From assembly GCF_012927105.1 (NCBI RefSeq), contig NZ_JABBFV010000004.1, positions 62,001 to 126,000 of the forward strand: a stretch of DNA of 64,000 bases, in the 5' to 3' direction. Both the position numbers and the translations under genes were made by a program. This DNA is from Sphingobium psychrophilum. Its GTDB lineage: Bacteria; Pseudomonadota; Alphaproteobacteria; Sphingomonadales; Sphingomonadaceae. Under the pieces are notes generated by a model. It did not search any database. It saw nothing but the letters and a program-made list of their open reading frames with translations, and had not been told where the DNA came from. Positions within the stretch are counted from its first letter, which is position 1. Every line of letters starts with the position of its first letter. Of this stretch, positions 7,728-17,158 are shown piece by piece.

Positions 7728-9005
7728 ATGCACGATATCCGCTTCATCCGCGAAAACCCCGCCGCCTTCGACGCCGGTTTGGCCCGCCGTGGCCTTGCGC
7801 CGCTCTCCGCCGAGATATTGGCGCTGGATAAATCTCATCGAGAATTGATCGTGGAGATTGAGCATCTGCAAGCCGAACGAAAGCGCCTTTCCGCTTTTGT
7901 CGGTCAATTGCGCGGACTGGGCCAGCATGAAGAAGCGATGTCCTTCCAACAAGATGCCATCGAGGTCAGCAAAAAACTAAAAGATCTAGAACCTGAACTA
8001 GATAAATCGAAGGGCGCGCTGACCGCGATGCTGGCCGCGATCCCCAACCTGCCCGTCGACGATGTGCCGCAGGGCGCGGACGAGGCGGACAATGTGGAGG
8101 TGAGCCGCTGGGGCAGCCCACGCGATTTCGACTTTGCGCCGCAGGACCATGCCGATTTCGGCCCGGCGCTGGGGCTGGATTTCGAGGGCGGCGCGAAGCT
8201 GTCGGGCGCGCGCTTTACCGCGTTGCGCGGACAGATGGCGCGGCTGCATCGGGCGCTGGCGCAATATATGCTCGATACCCAGACGGGCGCGAACGGCTAT
8301 GAGGAGGTCAACCCGCCGCTGCTCGTGCGGGACGAGGCACTGTTCGGGACGGGGCAGTTGCCCAAATTCGCCGAGGATCTGTTCCGCACCACCGACGGCC
8401 GCTGGCTCATCCCGACCGCCGAGGTATCGCTGACCAATCTGGTCGCCGACCAAATCTTGGCCTTAGACAGCCTGCCGATCCGCATGACCGCGCTGACCCC
8501 CTGTTTCCGGTCCGAGGCCGGTTCGGCGGGGCGGGATACCCGCGGGTTCATCCGCCAGCACCAGTTCGAGAAGGTCGAACTCGTCGCGATCGCGAAGCCC
8601 GAAGAGTCGGAGGCCGAGCATGAGCGCATGTGCGCAGCGGCCGAGGGGATATTGCAGGCGCTGGGCCTGCCCTATCGCAAGATGCTGCTGTGCACCGGCG
8701 ACATGGGCTTTGGCGCGCGCAAGACCTGGGATCTGGAGGTGTGGTTGCCGAGCCAGGCCACCTATCGCGAGATCAGCTCCGTCTCCAACTGCGGCGACTT
8801 CCAGGCGCGGCGCATGAACGCGCGCTACAAGCCGGAGGGCGAGAAGCAGACGCGGTTCCTGCATACGCTCAACGGGTCGGGGCTGGCGGTGGGGCGGACG
8901 CTGGTCGCAGTGCTGGAAAATTACCAGCAGGCCGATGGCAGCGTCACCGTGCCGGATGTGCTGGCACCCTATATGGGTGGGATTACCAAGCTGGCGCCGA
9001 GGTAA
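7728..9005 (+). CDS. serS: Seryl-tRNA synthetase
   Basis: A 425-residue class II synthetase that charges tRNA-Ser and tRNA-Sec with serine. The N-terminal coiled-coil arm that grips the tRNA runs roughly from residue 25 to 105 (KSHRELIVEIEHLQAERKRL). The catalytic core shows motif 2 (FRSEAGSAGRDTRGFIRQHQ) and motif 3 (LNGSGLAVGRTLVAVLE). Length is standard. The gene is divergent from the host-attachment gene with about 95 bases between starts. Confidence 0.97.
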   Translation: MHDIRFIRENPAAFDAGLARRGLAPLSAEILALDKSHRELIVEIEHLQAERKRLSAFVGQLRGLGQHEEAMSFQQDAIEVSKKLKDLEPELDKSKGALTAMLAAIPNLPVDDVPQGADEADNVEVSRWGSPRDFDFAPQDHADFGPALGLDFEGGAKLSGARFTALRGQMARLHRALAQYMLDTQTGANGYEEVNPPLLVRDEALFGTGQLPKFAEDLFRTTDGRWLIPTAEVSLTNLVADQILALDSLPIRMTALTPCFRSEAGSAGRDTRGFIRQHQFEKVELVAIAKPEESEAEHERMCAAAEGILQALGLPYRKMLLCTGDMGFGARKTWDLEVWLPSQATYREISSVSNCGDFQARRMNARYKPEGEKQTRFLHTLNGSGLAVGRTLVAVLENYQQADGSVTVPDVLAPYMGGITKLAPR

Positions 9006-9093
9006 GCGTCTGCCCTTCGGGCGCGCGTGCCCGGAGCAGCATGACACTATCCTCGCCGACCTTGTCGTATAGATTCATCGGAGCCGTCATGGC

Positions 9094-9159
9094 GTTCCCC
9101 GGCGAAGGCCGGGGTCCAGTTCTACGCTCTGGACTGGACCCCGGCCTTCGCCGGGGAAC
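9094..9159. repeat. Head-to-head GAAG-loop hairpin pair (family 1)
   Basis: Two perfect 26-base arms in inverted orientation lie 14 bases apart. Each arm contains its own small hairpin, CCCCGGC-GAAG-GCCGGGG, followed by TCCAG. The element is the only structure in the 312-base gap between serS and the NlpD-like gene and may also stop transcription from serS. Confidence 0.9.
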
Positions 9160-9317
9160 AACGTGTAGCAAGCGAACGAGAGATATAAGACAGCGAGTGA
9201 GACAGTTGTAGCACATAGACTATTTTGCTTAGTTGGCTAACTAATGAAAATGGATTTGCGCGCGGTCTTAGCCTGAAAATGCTGGAAACCATGGCAGGAT
9301 CGGATACACACGGCGCG

Positions 9318-10361
9318 ATGCAGCGCCCGTCTCTTCTGATCCTGCCGCTCGGCTCGCTTATGCTGGCCGCCTGCATACCCAATCAGGGGGAGCGCGCCGA
9401 TCCTGCGCCCACGCCGCCGCCGCAGATGGGCGCGGATGCGTCGACCGTCGAACTGGCCGAAACGCAGCCGGTCTGGACCGCGCAGCAGGTGGTGGCGAAC
9501 GCGCGCACCGTCCCCACATCCACCTATGTCGTGCAGCCGGGCGATACGCTGCGCGGGGTCGGCAACCGCACCGGTGCAGGATCGGAGGCGATCGCGCGCG
9601 CCAATAGCCTGACCGCCCCCTATGCCCTCCGCGCTGGGCAGACGCTGCAAATCCCCGGCGGCCGCTATCATCTGGTGGCGGAGGGGGAGACGGGCATCGC
9701 CATCGCATCGACCTATGGCGTGGCGTGGAGCCGGATCGTCGCGGTCAATGGTCTGAGCGAACCCTATATGCTGCGGCGCGGGCAGCGGCTACTGCTGCCC
9801 GGTGACGCCCCGGCCCGCGCGCCGGGCATCGAACAGCGCGCCGCCGCCTTTCGCATCGACATTGACGATGTGCTGACCGGCGGCCAGCCCGCCGCGGCAG
9901 ACAATGCGCCGGTCGCCGTCGCATCGAGCGCGCCGCGCCCCCTGCCCTCTAACGTGCCGATCGCCCAGCCTGCCCGCCTGTCCGGCAGTTTCGCCTGGCC
10001 GCTCAAGGGCGTAATCCTGTCACGCTTCGGCCCCGGCGAAAGCGGCGCGAAGAATAATGGCATCGATATTTCCGCGCCCGCAGGCACGCCGATCCGCGCG
10101 GCGGCCGATGGCGTGGTCGCTTATGCAGGCGACAAGGTGGCGGTGTTCGGCGGGCTGGTGCTGCTCAACCATGGGGGTAGCTGGGTCAGCGCCTATGGCC
10201 ATGCGTCGCGCGTCGATGTGGTGCGCGGGCAGAAGGTGACGAGGGGCCAGGTGATCGGCCTGGTCGGCGACACCGGCTATGCCAGTAAGCCCAAGCTGCA
10301 CTTCGAATTGCGCAAGGACCGGGTGCCGGTGAACCCGATCGGCCAGTTGCCCCCGGCATGA
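9318..10361 (+). CDS. NlpD-like lipoprotein with two LysM domains and a degenerate LytM (M23) domain
   Basis: A 347-residue lipoprotein (signal ending LMLAAC). Two LysM repeats follow (YVVQPGDTLRGVGNRTGAGS and YHLVAEGETGIAIAS), then a C-terminal M23/LytM domain. The metal-binding pattern HxGxD is NNGID here, and the final HxH is KLH. Two zinc ligands are therefore missing, exactly as in E. coli NlpD (NKGID, RLH). Such domains do not cut peptidoglycan but switch on cell-wall amidases during division. The ATG nearest the lipoprotein signal was chosen; an ATG nine codons upstream is possible. Its stop overlaps the next start by four bases (ATGA). Confidence 0.85.
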   Translation: MQRPSLLILPLGSLMLAACIPNQGERADPAPTPPPQMGADASTVELAETQPVWTAQQVVANARTVPTSTYVVQPGDTLRGVGNRTGAGSEAIARANSLTAPYALRAGQTLQIPGGRYHLVAEGETGIAIASTYGVAWSRIVAVNGLSEPYMLRRGQRLLLPGDAPARAPGIEQRAAAFRIDIDDVLTGGQPAAADNAPVAVASSAPRPLPSNVPIAQPARLSGSFAWPLKGVILSRFGPGESGAKNNGIDISAPAGTPIRAAADGVVAYAGDKVAVFGGLVLLNHGGSWVSAYGHASRVDVVRGQKVTRGQVIGLVGDTGYASKPKLHFELRKDRVPVNPIGQLPPA

Positions 10362-11413
10362 GGATCGACCAGGTCCGCCCGACGATAGGGACGGCCGGGT
10401 TCCTGCGCCGGCGATCGTCCATGCCGATGTGGGTGGATTTGGTCTGGCGCGTGGCGCTGGTGTTCGGGTTGATCGCGCTGGTGCTGCTGCTCCACTGGGT
10501 CGGGCGCGACGGGCTGAAGGATAATCTCGACAATGAGATCAGCTTCGTCGATGTCCTCTATTTCACCACCGTCACCGTGACGACCGTGGGCTATGGCGAC
10601 ATCGTGCCGGTCAGCCCGGAAGCGCGGCTGTTCGAAGCGCTGCTCGTCACCCCGATCCGGCTGTTCGTCTGGCTGATCTTCCTCGGCACGGCCTATAACC
10701 TCTTCCTCCGCAACATTTTCTACAGGTGGCGCATGGCGCGTATTCAGGCCGATCTGCACAATCATATCGTCGTCACCGGCTTTGGCACCAGCGGGCAGGA
10801 AGCGGTGAACGAACTGCTCGCGCGCGGCACCGACCCGCGCGAGATCGTCGTCATCGACGGCAGCGACAAGGCGCTGGAACTGGCCGAAGCGCTGGGGTGC
10901 AACATATTGTGCGGCGATTCGACGCGCGACCGGACGTTGAAGGACGTGGCGATCCATCGCGCCCGCAGCATGATCGTATCGGCGGGGCGCGACGACACAT
11001 CGATCCTCATAACCCTGACCGCCCGCCATCTGGCCCCGCGCCTGCCGATCAGCATCGTCGTGCGGAACGAGGATAATGAACTGCCCGCGCGGCAGGCGGG
11101 CGCGACCACGGTCATCAATCCGGTCAGCTTTGCCGGGCTGTTGCTGGCGGGCAGCACCAGCGGCCGGCATATCGCCGATTATATGGCGGATCTGGCCGCA
11201 TCGGGCGGGCGGGTGAAGCTGAATGAGCGACCTGCCCTGCCAGAGGAGATTGGCGGGCCGCTGTCGGCCATCGGCACCGGTCTTGGCGTGCGGATTTATC
11301 GCGACGACCGACCGATCGGTTTCTGGGAGGACGGGGCCAAACGGCTCCAGAACGGCGACCTCATCATCGAGATCACCGAAGGCGATGGTGACGCGCCGAC
11401 GGACGGTTCCTAG
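10358..11413 (+). CDS. Potassium channel subunit with RCK/TrkA-N domain
   Basis: A 351-residue protein. It has two transmembrane helices around a pore loop carrying the selectivity filter TTVGYGD (about residues 75-81). An RCK domain follows with the Rossmann start IVVTGFGTSGQEAV and the acidic end of strand 2 (VVIDGSD). A TrkA-C-like ligand domain ends the chain. This is the architecture of ligand-gated bacterial K+ channels. It is translationally coupled to the NlpD-like gene through an ATGA overlap, so both come from one message, although no functional link between them is known. Confidence 0.9.
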   Translation: MRIDQVRPTIGTAGFLRRRSSMPMWVDLVWRVALVFGLIALVLLLHWVGRDGLKDNLDNEISFVDVLYFTTVTVTTVGYGDIVPVSPEARLFEALLVTPIRLFVWLIFLGTAYNLFLRNIFYRWRMARIQADLHNHIVVTGFGTSGQEAVNELLARGTDPREIVVIDGSDKALELAEALGCNILCGDSTRDRTLKDVAIHRARSMIVSAGRDDTSILITLTARHLAPRLPISIVVRNEDNELPARQAGATTVINPVSFAGLLLAGSTSGRHIADYMADLAASGGRVKLNERPALPEEIGGPLSAIGTGLGVRIYRDDRPIGFWEDGAKRLQNGDLIIEITEGDGDAPTDGS

Positions 11414-11435
11414 ACGCCGACGAAGCGAAGCATTT

Positions 11436-11453
11436 TGTTGCAGAGCAGCAACA
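11436..11453. promoter_or_regulatory. Inverted repeat upstream of the TonB-dependent receptor, possible operator
   Basis: The perfect 6-bp arms TGTTGC and GCAACA are separated by six bases. An AT-rich word TTGTAAAA directly follows and recurs at about 11,512. Both lie in the 161-base leader of the receptor gene, where a regulator would bind. The regulator and the exact promoter are unknown. Confidence 0.3.
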
Positions 11454-11574
11454 TATTGTAAAATTCGCGCTACATGTCCTCCACGCCAGCGCCAGCGTGA
11501 TTGCTATACTGTTGTAAAACGCAAACACTCCTTCCCAGACCCGTGTCAGATGGGTCGCAGATAAGGGGTGTAAC

Positions 11575-14400
11575 ATGCGCTTTAAGAGTGCCTTGCAATG
11601 TGGCGTTGTGCTGTCCGTCGTCGCCTGGACCGTTCCCGCCTTCGCCCAATCCGTCGAACCGCAAGCCGAAGATGGCGCCGCGATCATCGTCACCGGATCG
11701 CGCATCCGCCGCGACCCGCTGGATCAGGACAAGCCGATCGTCACCGTCGACCAGGCGTCGATCGCGCGCACCGGCCTGACTTCCATCGCCGACGTGCTGC
11801 AACGCATCCCGAGCGCGGCGGGTGGCCTCAATACCAAGACGAACAATGCCGGCAATATCGGCGGCCCGCCCGACGGCACCGGCGTCAGCTCCGGCTCGGC
11901 CGAAATCGACCTGCGCTATCTGGGCGCCAAGCGGACGCTCGTGCTGGTCGACGGGATGCGTTACGTCAACGGATCGGCGGCGGGCGGCATCCCGGCTTCG
12001 GTCGATCTCAACACTATTCCGCAGAGCATGATCGAGCGGGTGGAGGTACTGCAATCGGGCGCCTCCCCGCTCTATGGGTCGGATGCGGTCGCAGGCGTGG
12101 TCAACATCATCACCCGCCAGTCGCAAAAGGGCCTCGACATGTCGGCCCAGTTCGGCACCTACCGTCAGGGCGACGGCCACACCTATGACATCAACGCCAG
12201 CTACGGCATCCAGGCCGACCGCGTGTCGATCGTCTTTGGCGGCAATTATGTGAAGCAGGAAGGGGTCAGCACCGCCGACCGTTCCATTTCGCAATGGCCC
12301 GCCGCGGGCGGTAGCAGCTGCGCCGATGGCGGATGTTCCAGCGCCACGCCCAATGGCCGCTACGACGTGCTGGGGCAAAGCCTGACGCTGAGCAATCCGA
12401 TCATCGGCCGCGCGCCGGTGGCCAGCGATTATCGCGCCTATAGTTCGGCGACCGACTCCTTCAACTTCGCGCCTTTTAATTATCTGCTGACCCCCTCGGA
12501 ACGCTATGGCGCCTTCCTGAACGGCAAATTCGAATTTTCCGACGCCGTCAGCCTGCGCACGCGGCTGGTGTACCAGCATCGCGAATCGACCACGCAGGCG
12601 GCGTTCCTGCCGCTGTTCATCGGTCCGGATGCGGGCAACGGCAATCTGCTCGACACCATCTCCGTCGATGCCAGCAACCCGTTCAATCCGTTCGGCGTGA
12701 CCCTGTCTTCGGGCGCGAATGGCACGCCTGCCAACTATTCGACCATCCGCCGCCGCTTCGTTGAGGGCGGACCGCGTATCTTTAGCCAGGAAGTCGATAC
12801 GCTGACGATGGCGGCGACGCTGGAGGGTACGTTCGATATCGGCGACCATAAATGGTATTGGGACGTCAACGGCAGCTATGGCACCAACAATGCGCACCAG
12901 ACCTTCACCGGCAACCTGAACGCCGCCAGGCTGGCCCAGGCACTCGGCCCGGTCGGCGCCTGCACAGGCGAATGCGTGCCGTTCAACATCTTTGGCGGGG
13001 CCGGGTCGATCACCCAGGCGATGCTGGACTATGTGACCTTCGATCAGCGCGACCGCAGCGAACAGGAATTGTGGGACGCGACCGCCAACCTGTCGGGCGA
13101 CCTGTTCGACCTGCCCGCCGGTGCGGTGGGCTTTGCGATCGGCTATGAGCATCGCGACCAGCAGGCGTCTTACACGCCCGACCCGATCATTGCCGCGGGT
13201 CTGGGCGCGGATGTCCCGACCAGCCCCGCGCGCGGCGGCTTCAACGTCGATGAATTTTACGGCGAACTGCGCATTCCCATTCTCGCCGACAAGCCCTTCT
13301 TCCAGAAGCTGGAGCTGAACGGCGCGGTGCGCCATTCCAACTATAGCAGCTTTGGCAGCAACACGACCTACACGGTTTCGGGCCTGTGGAAGCCGACCCG
13401 CGACCTGTTACTGCGCGGCGGATACGCCGAAAGCCTGCGCGCGCCCAGCATCGGCGAACTCTATGCCGGTCGTTCGCGCACCGACGCGACGATCAACGAT
13501 CCCTGCACCAATGTAGCGGGCAGCGCGTGGCAGACCAATGCCACGGTCCGGGCGAATTGCATCGCCAATGGCGTGCCGGCCAGCGGCAGCTATGCCGAAC
13601 CGCAGGGAGGCCAGCTTGGCGTCTTCTCGCAGGGCTTTACTGGCCTGAAACCCGAAACGTCGAAGACCTGGACCGCAGGCGGCGTCTACAGCCCCGCCTG
13701 GGCGCGCGACAGCTTCGCCAGCCAGTTCAGTATCGAGGTGAATTATTACACGATCACGCTGAAGAACGCGATCGACTCGGTCCCTGCGTCGCTTACGCTC
13801 CAGCGTTGCGCGTTCGAGGCCGATCCGATCAGTTGCGCCGCGATCACCCGCACCGGCAGCGGCGCGGTCGCGGGCATCAACGGCGTGCTCCAGAACCTCA
13901 ACGCCATCGAAACCGACGGCATCGACGGCACGCTGACCTATCGGTCGAAGATGGTCGGCAACGGGTCGATCGGCCTGAACGTCAACGCCGCCTATCTGCT
14001 GAAATATAACATCAAACCGCCAGCGGATCTGGGTGCGCCGACGATCAAATGCGCAGGGACCGAGCGGTGCGGATCGAGCGACCAAGCCTATCCGCACTTC
14101 AAGGCGAACGCCACGCTCGACTATTCGACCGAGGGCTATGGTCTGTCCTTCACCGGCCGTTATCTGAGCAAGGTGACCGAAGGCGACGGCAACGTCATGA
14201 AGGCAACCTTCTATGGCGATATTCAGGCCTATTTCTCGCCCGACTGGATGGATCATCGCACCCGCCTGACCATCGGCGTCAATAATGTGTTCGACAAGGA
14301 TCCGCCGCTGTGCGGCACCTGCGACGGCGCGAATTTCGACACGACCAGCTATGACGTGCCGGGGCAGTTCGGCTATCTGCGCCTGTCCTACAAGATGTAA
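11575..14400 (+). CDS. TonB-dependent outer-membrane receptor
   Basis: A 941-residue receptor with a signal peptide ending AFAQ near residue 25. A plug domain from about 40 to 170 has [38 protein letters not shown] and GVVNIITR. A 22-strand type barrel ends in YLRLSYKM. It imports large or scarce substrates using TonB energy. Several Cys pairs lie in extracellular loops ([20 protein letters not shown]-type loops near 830). No regulator, TonB or degradative gene is adjacent, so the substrate cannot be guessed. The leader contains an inverted repeat, and the gene ends at a strong terminator. Confidence 0.93.
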   Translation: MRFKSALQCGVVLSVVAWTVPAFAQSVEPQAEDGAAIIVTGSRIRRDPLDQDKPIVTVDQASIARTGLTSIADVLQRIPSAAGGLNTKTNNAGNIGGPPDGTGVSSGSAEIDLRYLGAKRTLVLVDGMRYVNGSAAGGIPASVDLNTIPQSMIERVEVLQSGASPLYGSDAVAGVVNIITRQSQKGLDMSAQFGTYRQGDGHTYDINASYGIQADRVSIVFGGNYVKQEGVSTADRSISQWPAAGGSSCADGGCSSATPNGRYDVLGQSLTLSNPIIGRAPVASDYRAYSSATDSFNFAPFNYLLTPSERYGAFLNGKFEFSDAVSLRTRLVYQHRESTTQAAFLPLFIGPDAGNGNLLDTISVDASNPFNPFGVTLSSGANGTPANYSTIRRRFVEGGPRIFSQEVDTLTMAATLEGTFDIGDHKWYWDVNGSYGTNNAHQTFTGNLNAARLAQALGPVGACTGECVPFNIFGGAGSITQAMLDYVTFDQRDRSEQELWDATANLSGDLFDLPAGAVGFAIGYEHRDQQASYTPDPIIAAGLGADVPTSPARGGFNVDEFYGELRIPILADKPFFQKLELNGAVRHSNYSSFGSNTTYTVSGLWKPTRDLLLRGGYAESLRAPSIGELYAGRSRTDATINDPCTNVAGSAWQTNATVRANCIANGVPASGSYAEPQGGQLGVFSQGFTGLKPETSKTWTAGGVYSPAWARDSFASQFSIEVNYYTITLKNAIDSVPASLTLQRCAFEADPISCAAITRTGSGAVAGINGVLQNLNAIETDGIDGTLTYRSKMVGNGSIGLNVNAAYLLKYNIKPPADLGAPTIKCAGTERCGSSDQAYPHFKANATLDYSTEGYGLSFTGRYLSKVTEGDGNVMKATFYGDIQAYFSPDWMDHRTRLTIGVNNVFDKDPPLCGTCDGANFDTTSYDVPGQFGYLRLSYKM

Positions 14401-14424
14401 CGGACCGGCGGCTATTATTGGGAA

Positions 14425-14460
14425 GGGCGCGTCCGATGGGCGCGCCCTTTCTCATTTTCG
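14425..14460 (+). terminator. Rho-independent terminator after the TonB-dependent receptor
   Basis: The hairpin GGGCGCG...CGCGCCC is followed by TTTCTCATTTTC. It lies 24 bases past the receptor stop codon. Confidence 0.75.
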
Positions 14461-14507
14461 CAGCACTCGTGACATTCGGCGCAAAAATCCCTATGTGCGC
14501 GACCATC

Positions 14508-15881
14508 ATGGCAACCAAATTTCCTGACGCGCCGAAGATCGGCATGGTTTCGCTCGGCTGTCCCAAGAATCTGGTCGACTCCGAACGTATCCTGACCAAG
14601 CTGCGGTCCGACGGCTATCAGATGTCCGCCGACTATGCCGGCGCCGACGTCGTGCTGGTCAACACCTGCGGCTTTCTCGATTCCGCCAAGGAGGAATCGC
14701 TGGAGGCGATCGGCGAGGCGATGGCCGAAAATGGCCGCGTCATCGTCACCGGCTGCATGGGCGATGAGGCGGATTTGATCCGCGCCAAATTCCCGCAAGT
14801 GCTGGCCGTCACCGGCGCGCATCAATATGAGCAGGTCGTTAATGCGGTGCATGATGCGTCGCCGCCGGTGCCCAACGCCTTTGTCGATCTGGTCCCCGAA
14901 GGCGGCCTCAAGCTGACGCCGCGTCATTACAGCTATCTGAAGATTTCGGAAGGCTGCAACCATCGCTGTTCCTTCTGCATCATCCCGTCCATCCGCGGCG
15001 ACCTGGTGTCGCGGCGGATCGACGCGGTGCTGCGCGAGGCGGAGAAACTGGTTCAGGCGGGCACGAAGGAATTGCTGGTCATCAGCCAGGATACATCGGC
15101 CTATGGTGTCGATACCCGCCACGATCCGCGCCAGTGGAAGGGCCGCGAGGTGCGCGCGCACATGACCGACCTGGCGCGCGAACTGGGGCAGTTGCGGACG
15201 GCCGAGGGCGTCGCGCCCTGGGTGCGGCTGCACTATGTCTATCCCTATCCCCATGTCGATCAGGTCATTCCGCTGATGGCCGACGGGCTGCTGACGCCCT
15301 ATCTCGATATCCCGTTCCAACATGCCGCGCCCAGCGTGCTGAAGGCGATGAAGCGCCCGGCCAACGAGGCCAAGGTGCTAGATCGCATCCATAAATGGCG
15401 CGCCATCTGCCCCGACATCACGATCCGGTCGACCTTCGTCGTCGGCTTCCCCGGCGAGACGGAAGCGGATTTCCAATATCTGCTCGACTGGCTGGACGAA
15501 GCGCAACTCGACCGCGTGGGCGCCTTCCGCTTCGAGCCGGTCGAGGGCGCGCCGGCCAATGCCTTGCCGAACCCGGTGCCCGAAGCGGTCAAGGAAGAGC
15601 GTTACCAGCGGATCATGGAAAAGACCGCCGCGATCAGCGCCGCCAAGTTGCAGGCGAAGATCGGCCGGGTGTTGCCCGTGATCATCGATGAGGTGGGCGA
15701 ACCGGACGAGGAAGATGGCAGCATCGGCGCGACCGCACGCAGCCAGGCGGATGCCCCGGAAATCGACGGCAACGTCTTCCTGCGCGATGTCGGCGAAGGG
15801 CGAAAGGCGGGCGATATGTTCGACGTCGTGATCGAGGATGCCGACGAGCATGATCTTTACGGGGCGCCTGTTCAGGACTGA
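14508..15881 (+). CDS. rimO: Ribosomal protein S12 methylthiotransferase RimO
   Basis: A 457-residue radical-SAM enzyme that adds a methylthio group to an aspartate of ribosomal protein S12. The N-terminal domain has [20 protein letters not shown] and [17 protein letters not shown], which supply the auxiliary-cluster cysteines. The radical SAM motif CxxxCxxC is [13 protein letters not shown] domain ends the chain ([19 protein letters not shown]). The chosen ATG lies just before the conserved start; earlier in-frame codons lie inside the preceding terminator. Confidence 0.96.
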   Translation: MATKFPDAPKIGMVSLGCPKNLVDSERILTKLRSDGYQMSADYAGADVVLVNTCGFLDSAKEESLEAIGEAMAENGRVIVTGCMGDEADLIRAKFPQVLAVTGAHQYEQVVNAVHDASPPVPNAFVDLVPEGGLKLTPRHYSYLKISEGCNHRCSFCIIPSIRGDLVSRRIDAVLREAEKLVQAGTKELLVISQDTSAYGVDTRHDPRQWKGREVRAHMTDLARELGQLRTAEGVAPWVRLHYVYPYPHVDQVIPLMADGLLTPYLDIPFQHAAPSVLKAMKRPANEAKVLDRIHKWRAICPDITIRSTFVVGFPGETEADFQYLLDWLDEAQLDRVGAFRFEPVEGAPANALPNPVPEAVKEERYQRIMEKTAAISAAKLQAKIGRVLPVIIDEVGEPDEEDGSIGATARSQADAPEIDGNVFLRDVGEGRKAGDMFDVVIEDADEHDLYGAPVQD

Positions 15882-15914
15882 AACGCGATAAGCCCGGTTC
15901 GTAAATTACGACAT

Positions 15915-15980
15915 GTGTTCCCGCGAAGGCGGGAACCCAGTTCAGACGGCGGGACTGGGTTCCCGCCTTCGCGGGAACAC
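15915..15980. repeat. Head-to-head GAAG-loop hairpin pair (family 1)
   Basis: Two perfect 26-base inverted arms with a 14-base spacer. The internal hairpin is TTCCCGC-GAAG-GCGGGAA, followed by CCCAG. It lies between the converging rimO and lipoprotein genes. Confidence 0.9.
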
Positions 15981-15999
15981 ATTCAGTTTGAGCTACAGA

Positions 16000-16818
16000 T
16001 TACTCCGCCACAAACCCGTCCTGATACTCCGTCTTGATCGCCTTGCGCATCGCGGCATCGACTGGCAGCGGCACGTCATAGCTGCCCTCCGCATAGGGTC
16101 CGGCGCTGTAAGGCCCGACGATCACGGTGATGCTGTCGATCAGTTTGCCGTCCTTCGACGTCGGCACCAGCACCTGTTCCATAGGGTCGATGCATTTGGT
16201 AAATTCATCGTCGCCGCGCACCACCGGCTCGCCCCGCTTTTCCGCGCGCTGCTTGTCGAGCGCCGCACAGAAGGGTTCGCGGATCGCCGCGGCGAAGGCG
16301 GCAGGCGACGTCATCACCGCCTTGACGCTCGTCTCGCGCTTGCGCGCCTTGTCCCATAGCAGCGCCTCAAAGCCGGTCATGCCGTGCGCGCCGCCGGTAT
16401 AGACATAGGTTTCCGATTGCAGCGCCAGGAAACGGGGCGTGTCCGCCGCGACGCGCCACTGGGTTTCCAGGCTATGCGGCCGGAACGGAAAGCCGGAGTC
16501 CTTGGCCGCGGCGCTGTCTTCCCTCGCCATGGCGAGCGCATCCGCCTTGGACGAGGCCCGATCCTTCGCGAATTTTTCGACCAGGACGGGCAGCGCCGCG
16601 GCCTGCGCCGGATAGGCATAGGAAAATTCGAGGAAAGGACTTTTGTCCTTTTCGGCAAAGGGTTTGGCCGCTGGCGCAGGCGCTTCCGCACCAACCATAT
16701 TCCCGACATAGCGAGACGCCGCCGCATTCGCCGTAGCGTTGCCGCTGCCATTGTCCTGCGATGGTGTGCAGGCGGCGGCTAACAGGGCCACCGCCGGAAC
16801 CAGTCCCTTCCCCCGCAT
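16000..16818 (-). CDS. DUF4163/DUF3298 (RsiV-like) lipoprotein
   Basis: A 272-residue predicted lipoprotein (signal VALLAAACTPS). It combines a DUF4163-like region (FLEFSYAYPAQ) with a DUF3298 region (ETYVYTGGAHGMTGFEALLW). This pair is found in RsiV-type proteins, which in Bacillus sense lysozyme, but most family members are uncharacterised envelope proteins. The ATG start shares its A with the TGA stop of the small gene upstream, so the two are coupled. A TTG one codon earlier is less likely. No sigma factor lies nearby, so anti-sigma activity is not suggested here. Confidence 0.8.
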   Translation of the reverse strand: MRGKGLVPAVALLAAACTPSQDNGSGNATANAAASRYVGNMVGAEAPAPAAKPFAEKDKSPFLEFSYAYPAQAAALPVLVEKFAKDRASSKADALAMAREDSAAAKDSGFPFRPHSLETQWRVAADTPRFLALQSETYVYTGGAHGMTGFEALLWDKARKRETSVKAVMTSPAAFAAAIREPFCAALDKQRAEKRGEPVVRGDDEFTKCIDPMEQVLVPTSKDGKLIDSITVIVGPYSAGPYAEGSYDVPLPVDAAMRKAIKTEYQDGFVAE

Positions 16819-17018
16819 CAATGCGCCTTCGCTGCGCGGCAGCGTTCGCCGACCGCTTTGCGTGCATAATCGCTGTCGAGCGCCTGCCCGGCATTGGGCC
16901 AGCCTTCCGCGATCAATGCCTGCTGCACGGCATGGCTGTTGTCGAATTTGCCGGTTTCGGCCAGTATATAGGCGCGCGCCCTGGCAGCCTGAAGGCCGCG
17001 ATCATCACCGTGAATCAT
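16818..17018 (-). CDS. Small conserved-looking protein of unknown function
   Basis: A 66-residue soluble protein, not recognised. It begins MIHGDDRGLQAARARAYILA and contains single Trp and Cys residues. A clear AAAAGGAG ribosome site precedes the ATG, and the stop is fused to the start of the downstream lipoprotein gene (TGATG). Both points argue for a real gene co-expressed with it. It diverges from the aminopeptidase gene. Confidence 0.65.
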   Translation of the reverse strand: MIHGDDRGLQAARARAYILAETGKFDNSHAVQQALIAEGWPNAGQALDSDYARKAVGERCRAAKAH

Positions 17019-17158
17019 CGTCCATCTCCTTTTATCTATGCCAGCGAATCTAGGCCCGCCCGGTGCGCAGCGCAAATGAAGAAAGGGCCGGACGTGCCGG
17101 GTGCGCGATGAAAAAATTGCGCTTTCCTTGACCGATCCCTTTCCCTTACACCCGCGCA

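Noticed and set aside
11470..13335. 621-codon minus-strand frame across the TonB-dependent receptor
   Set aside because: No family pattern, while the plus strand has an intact receptor.
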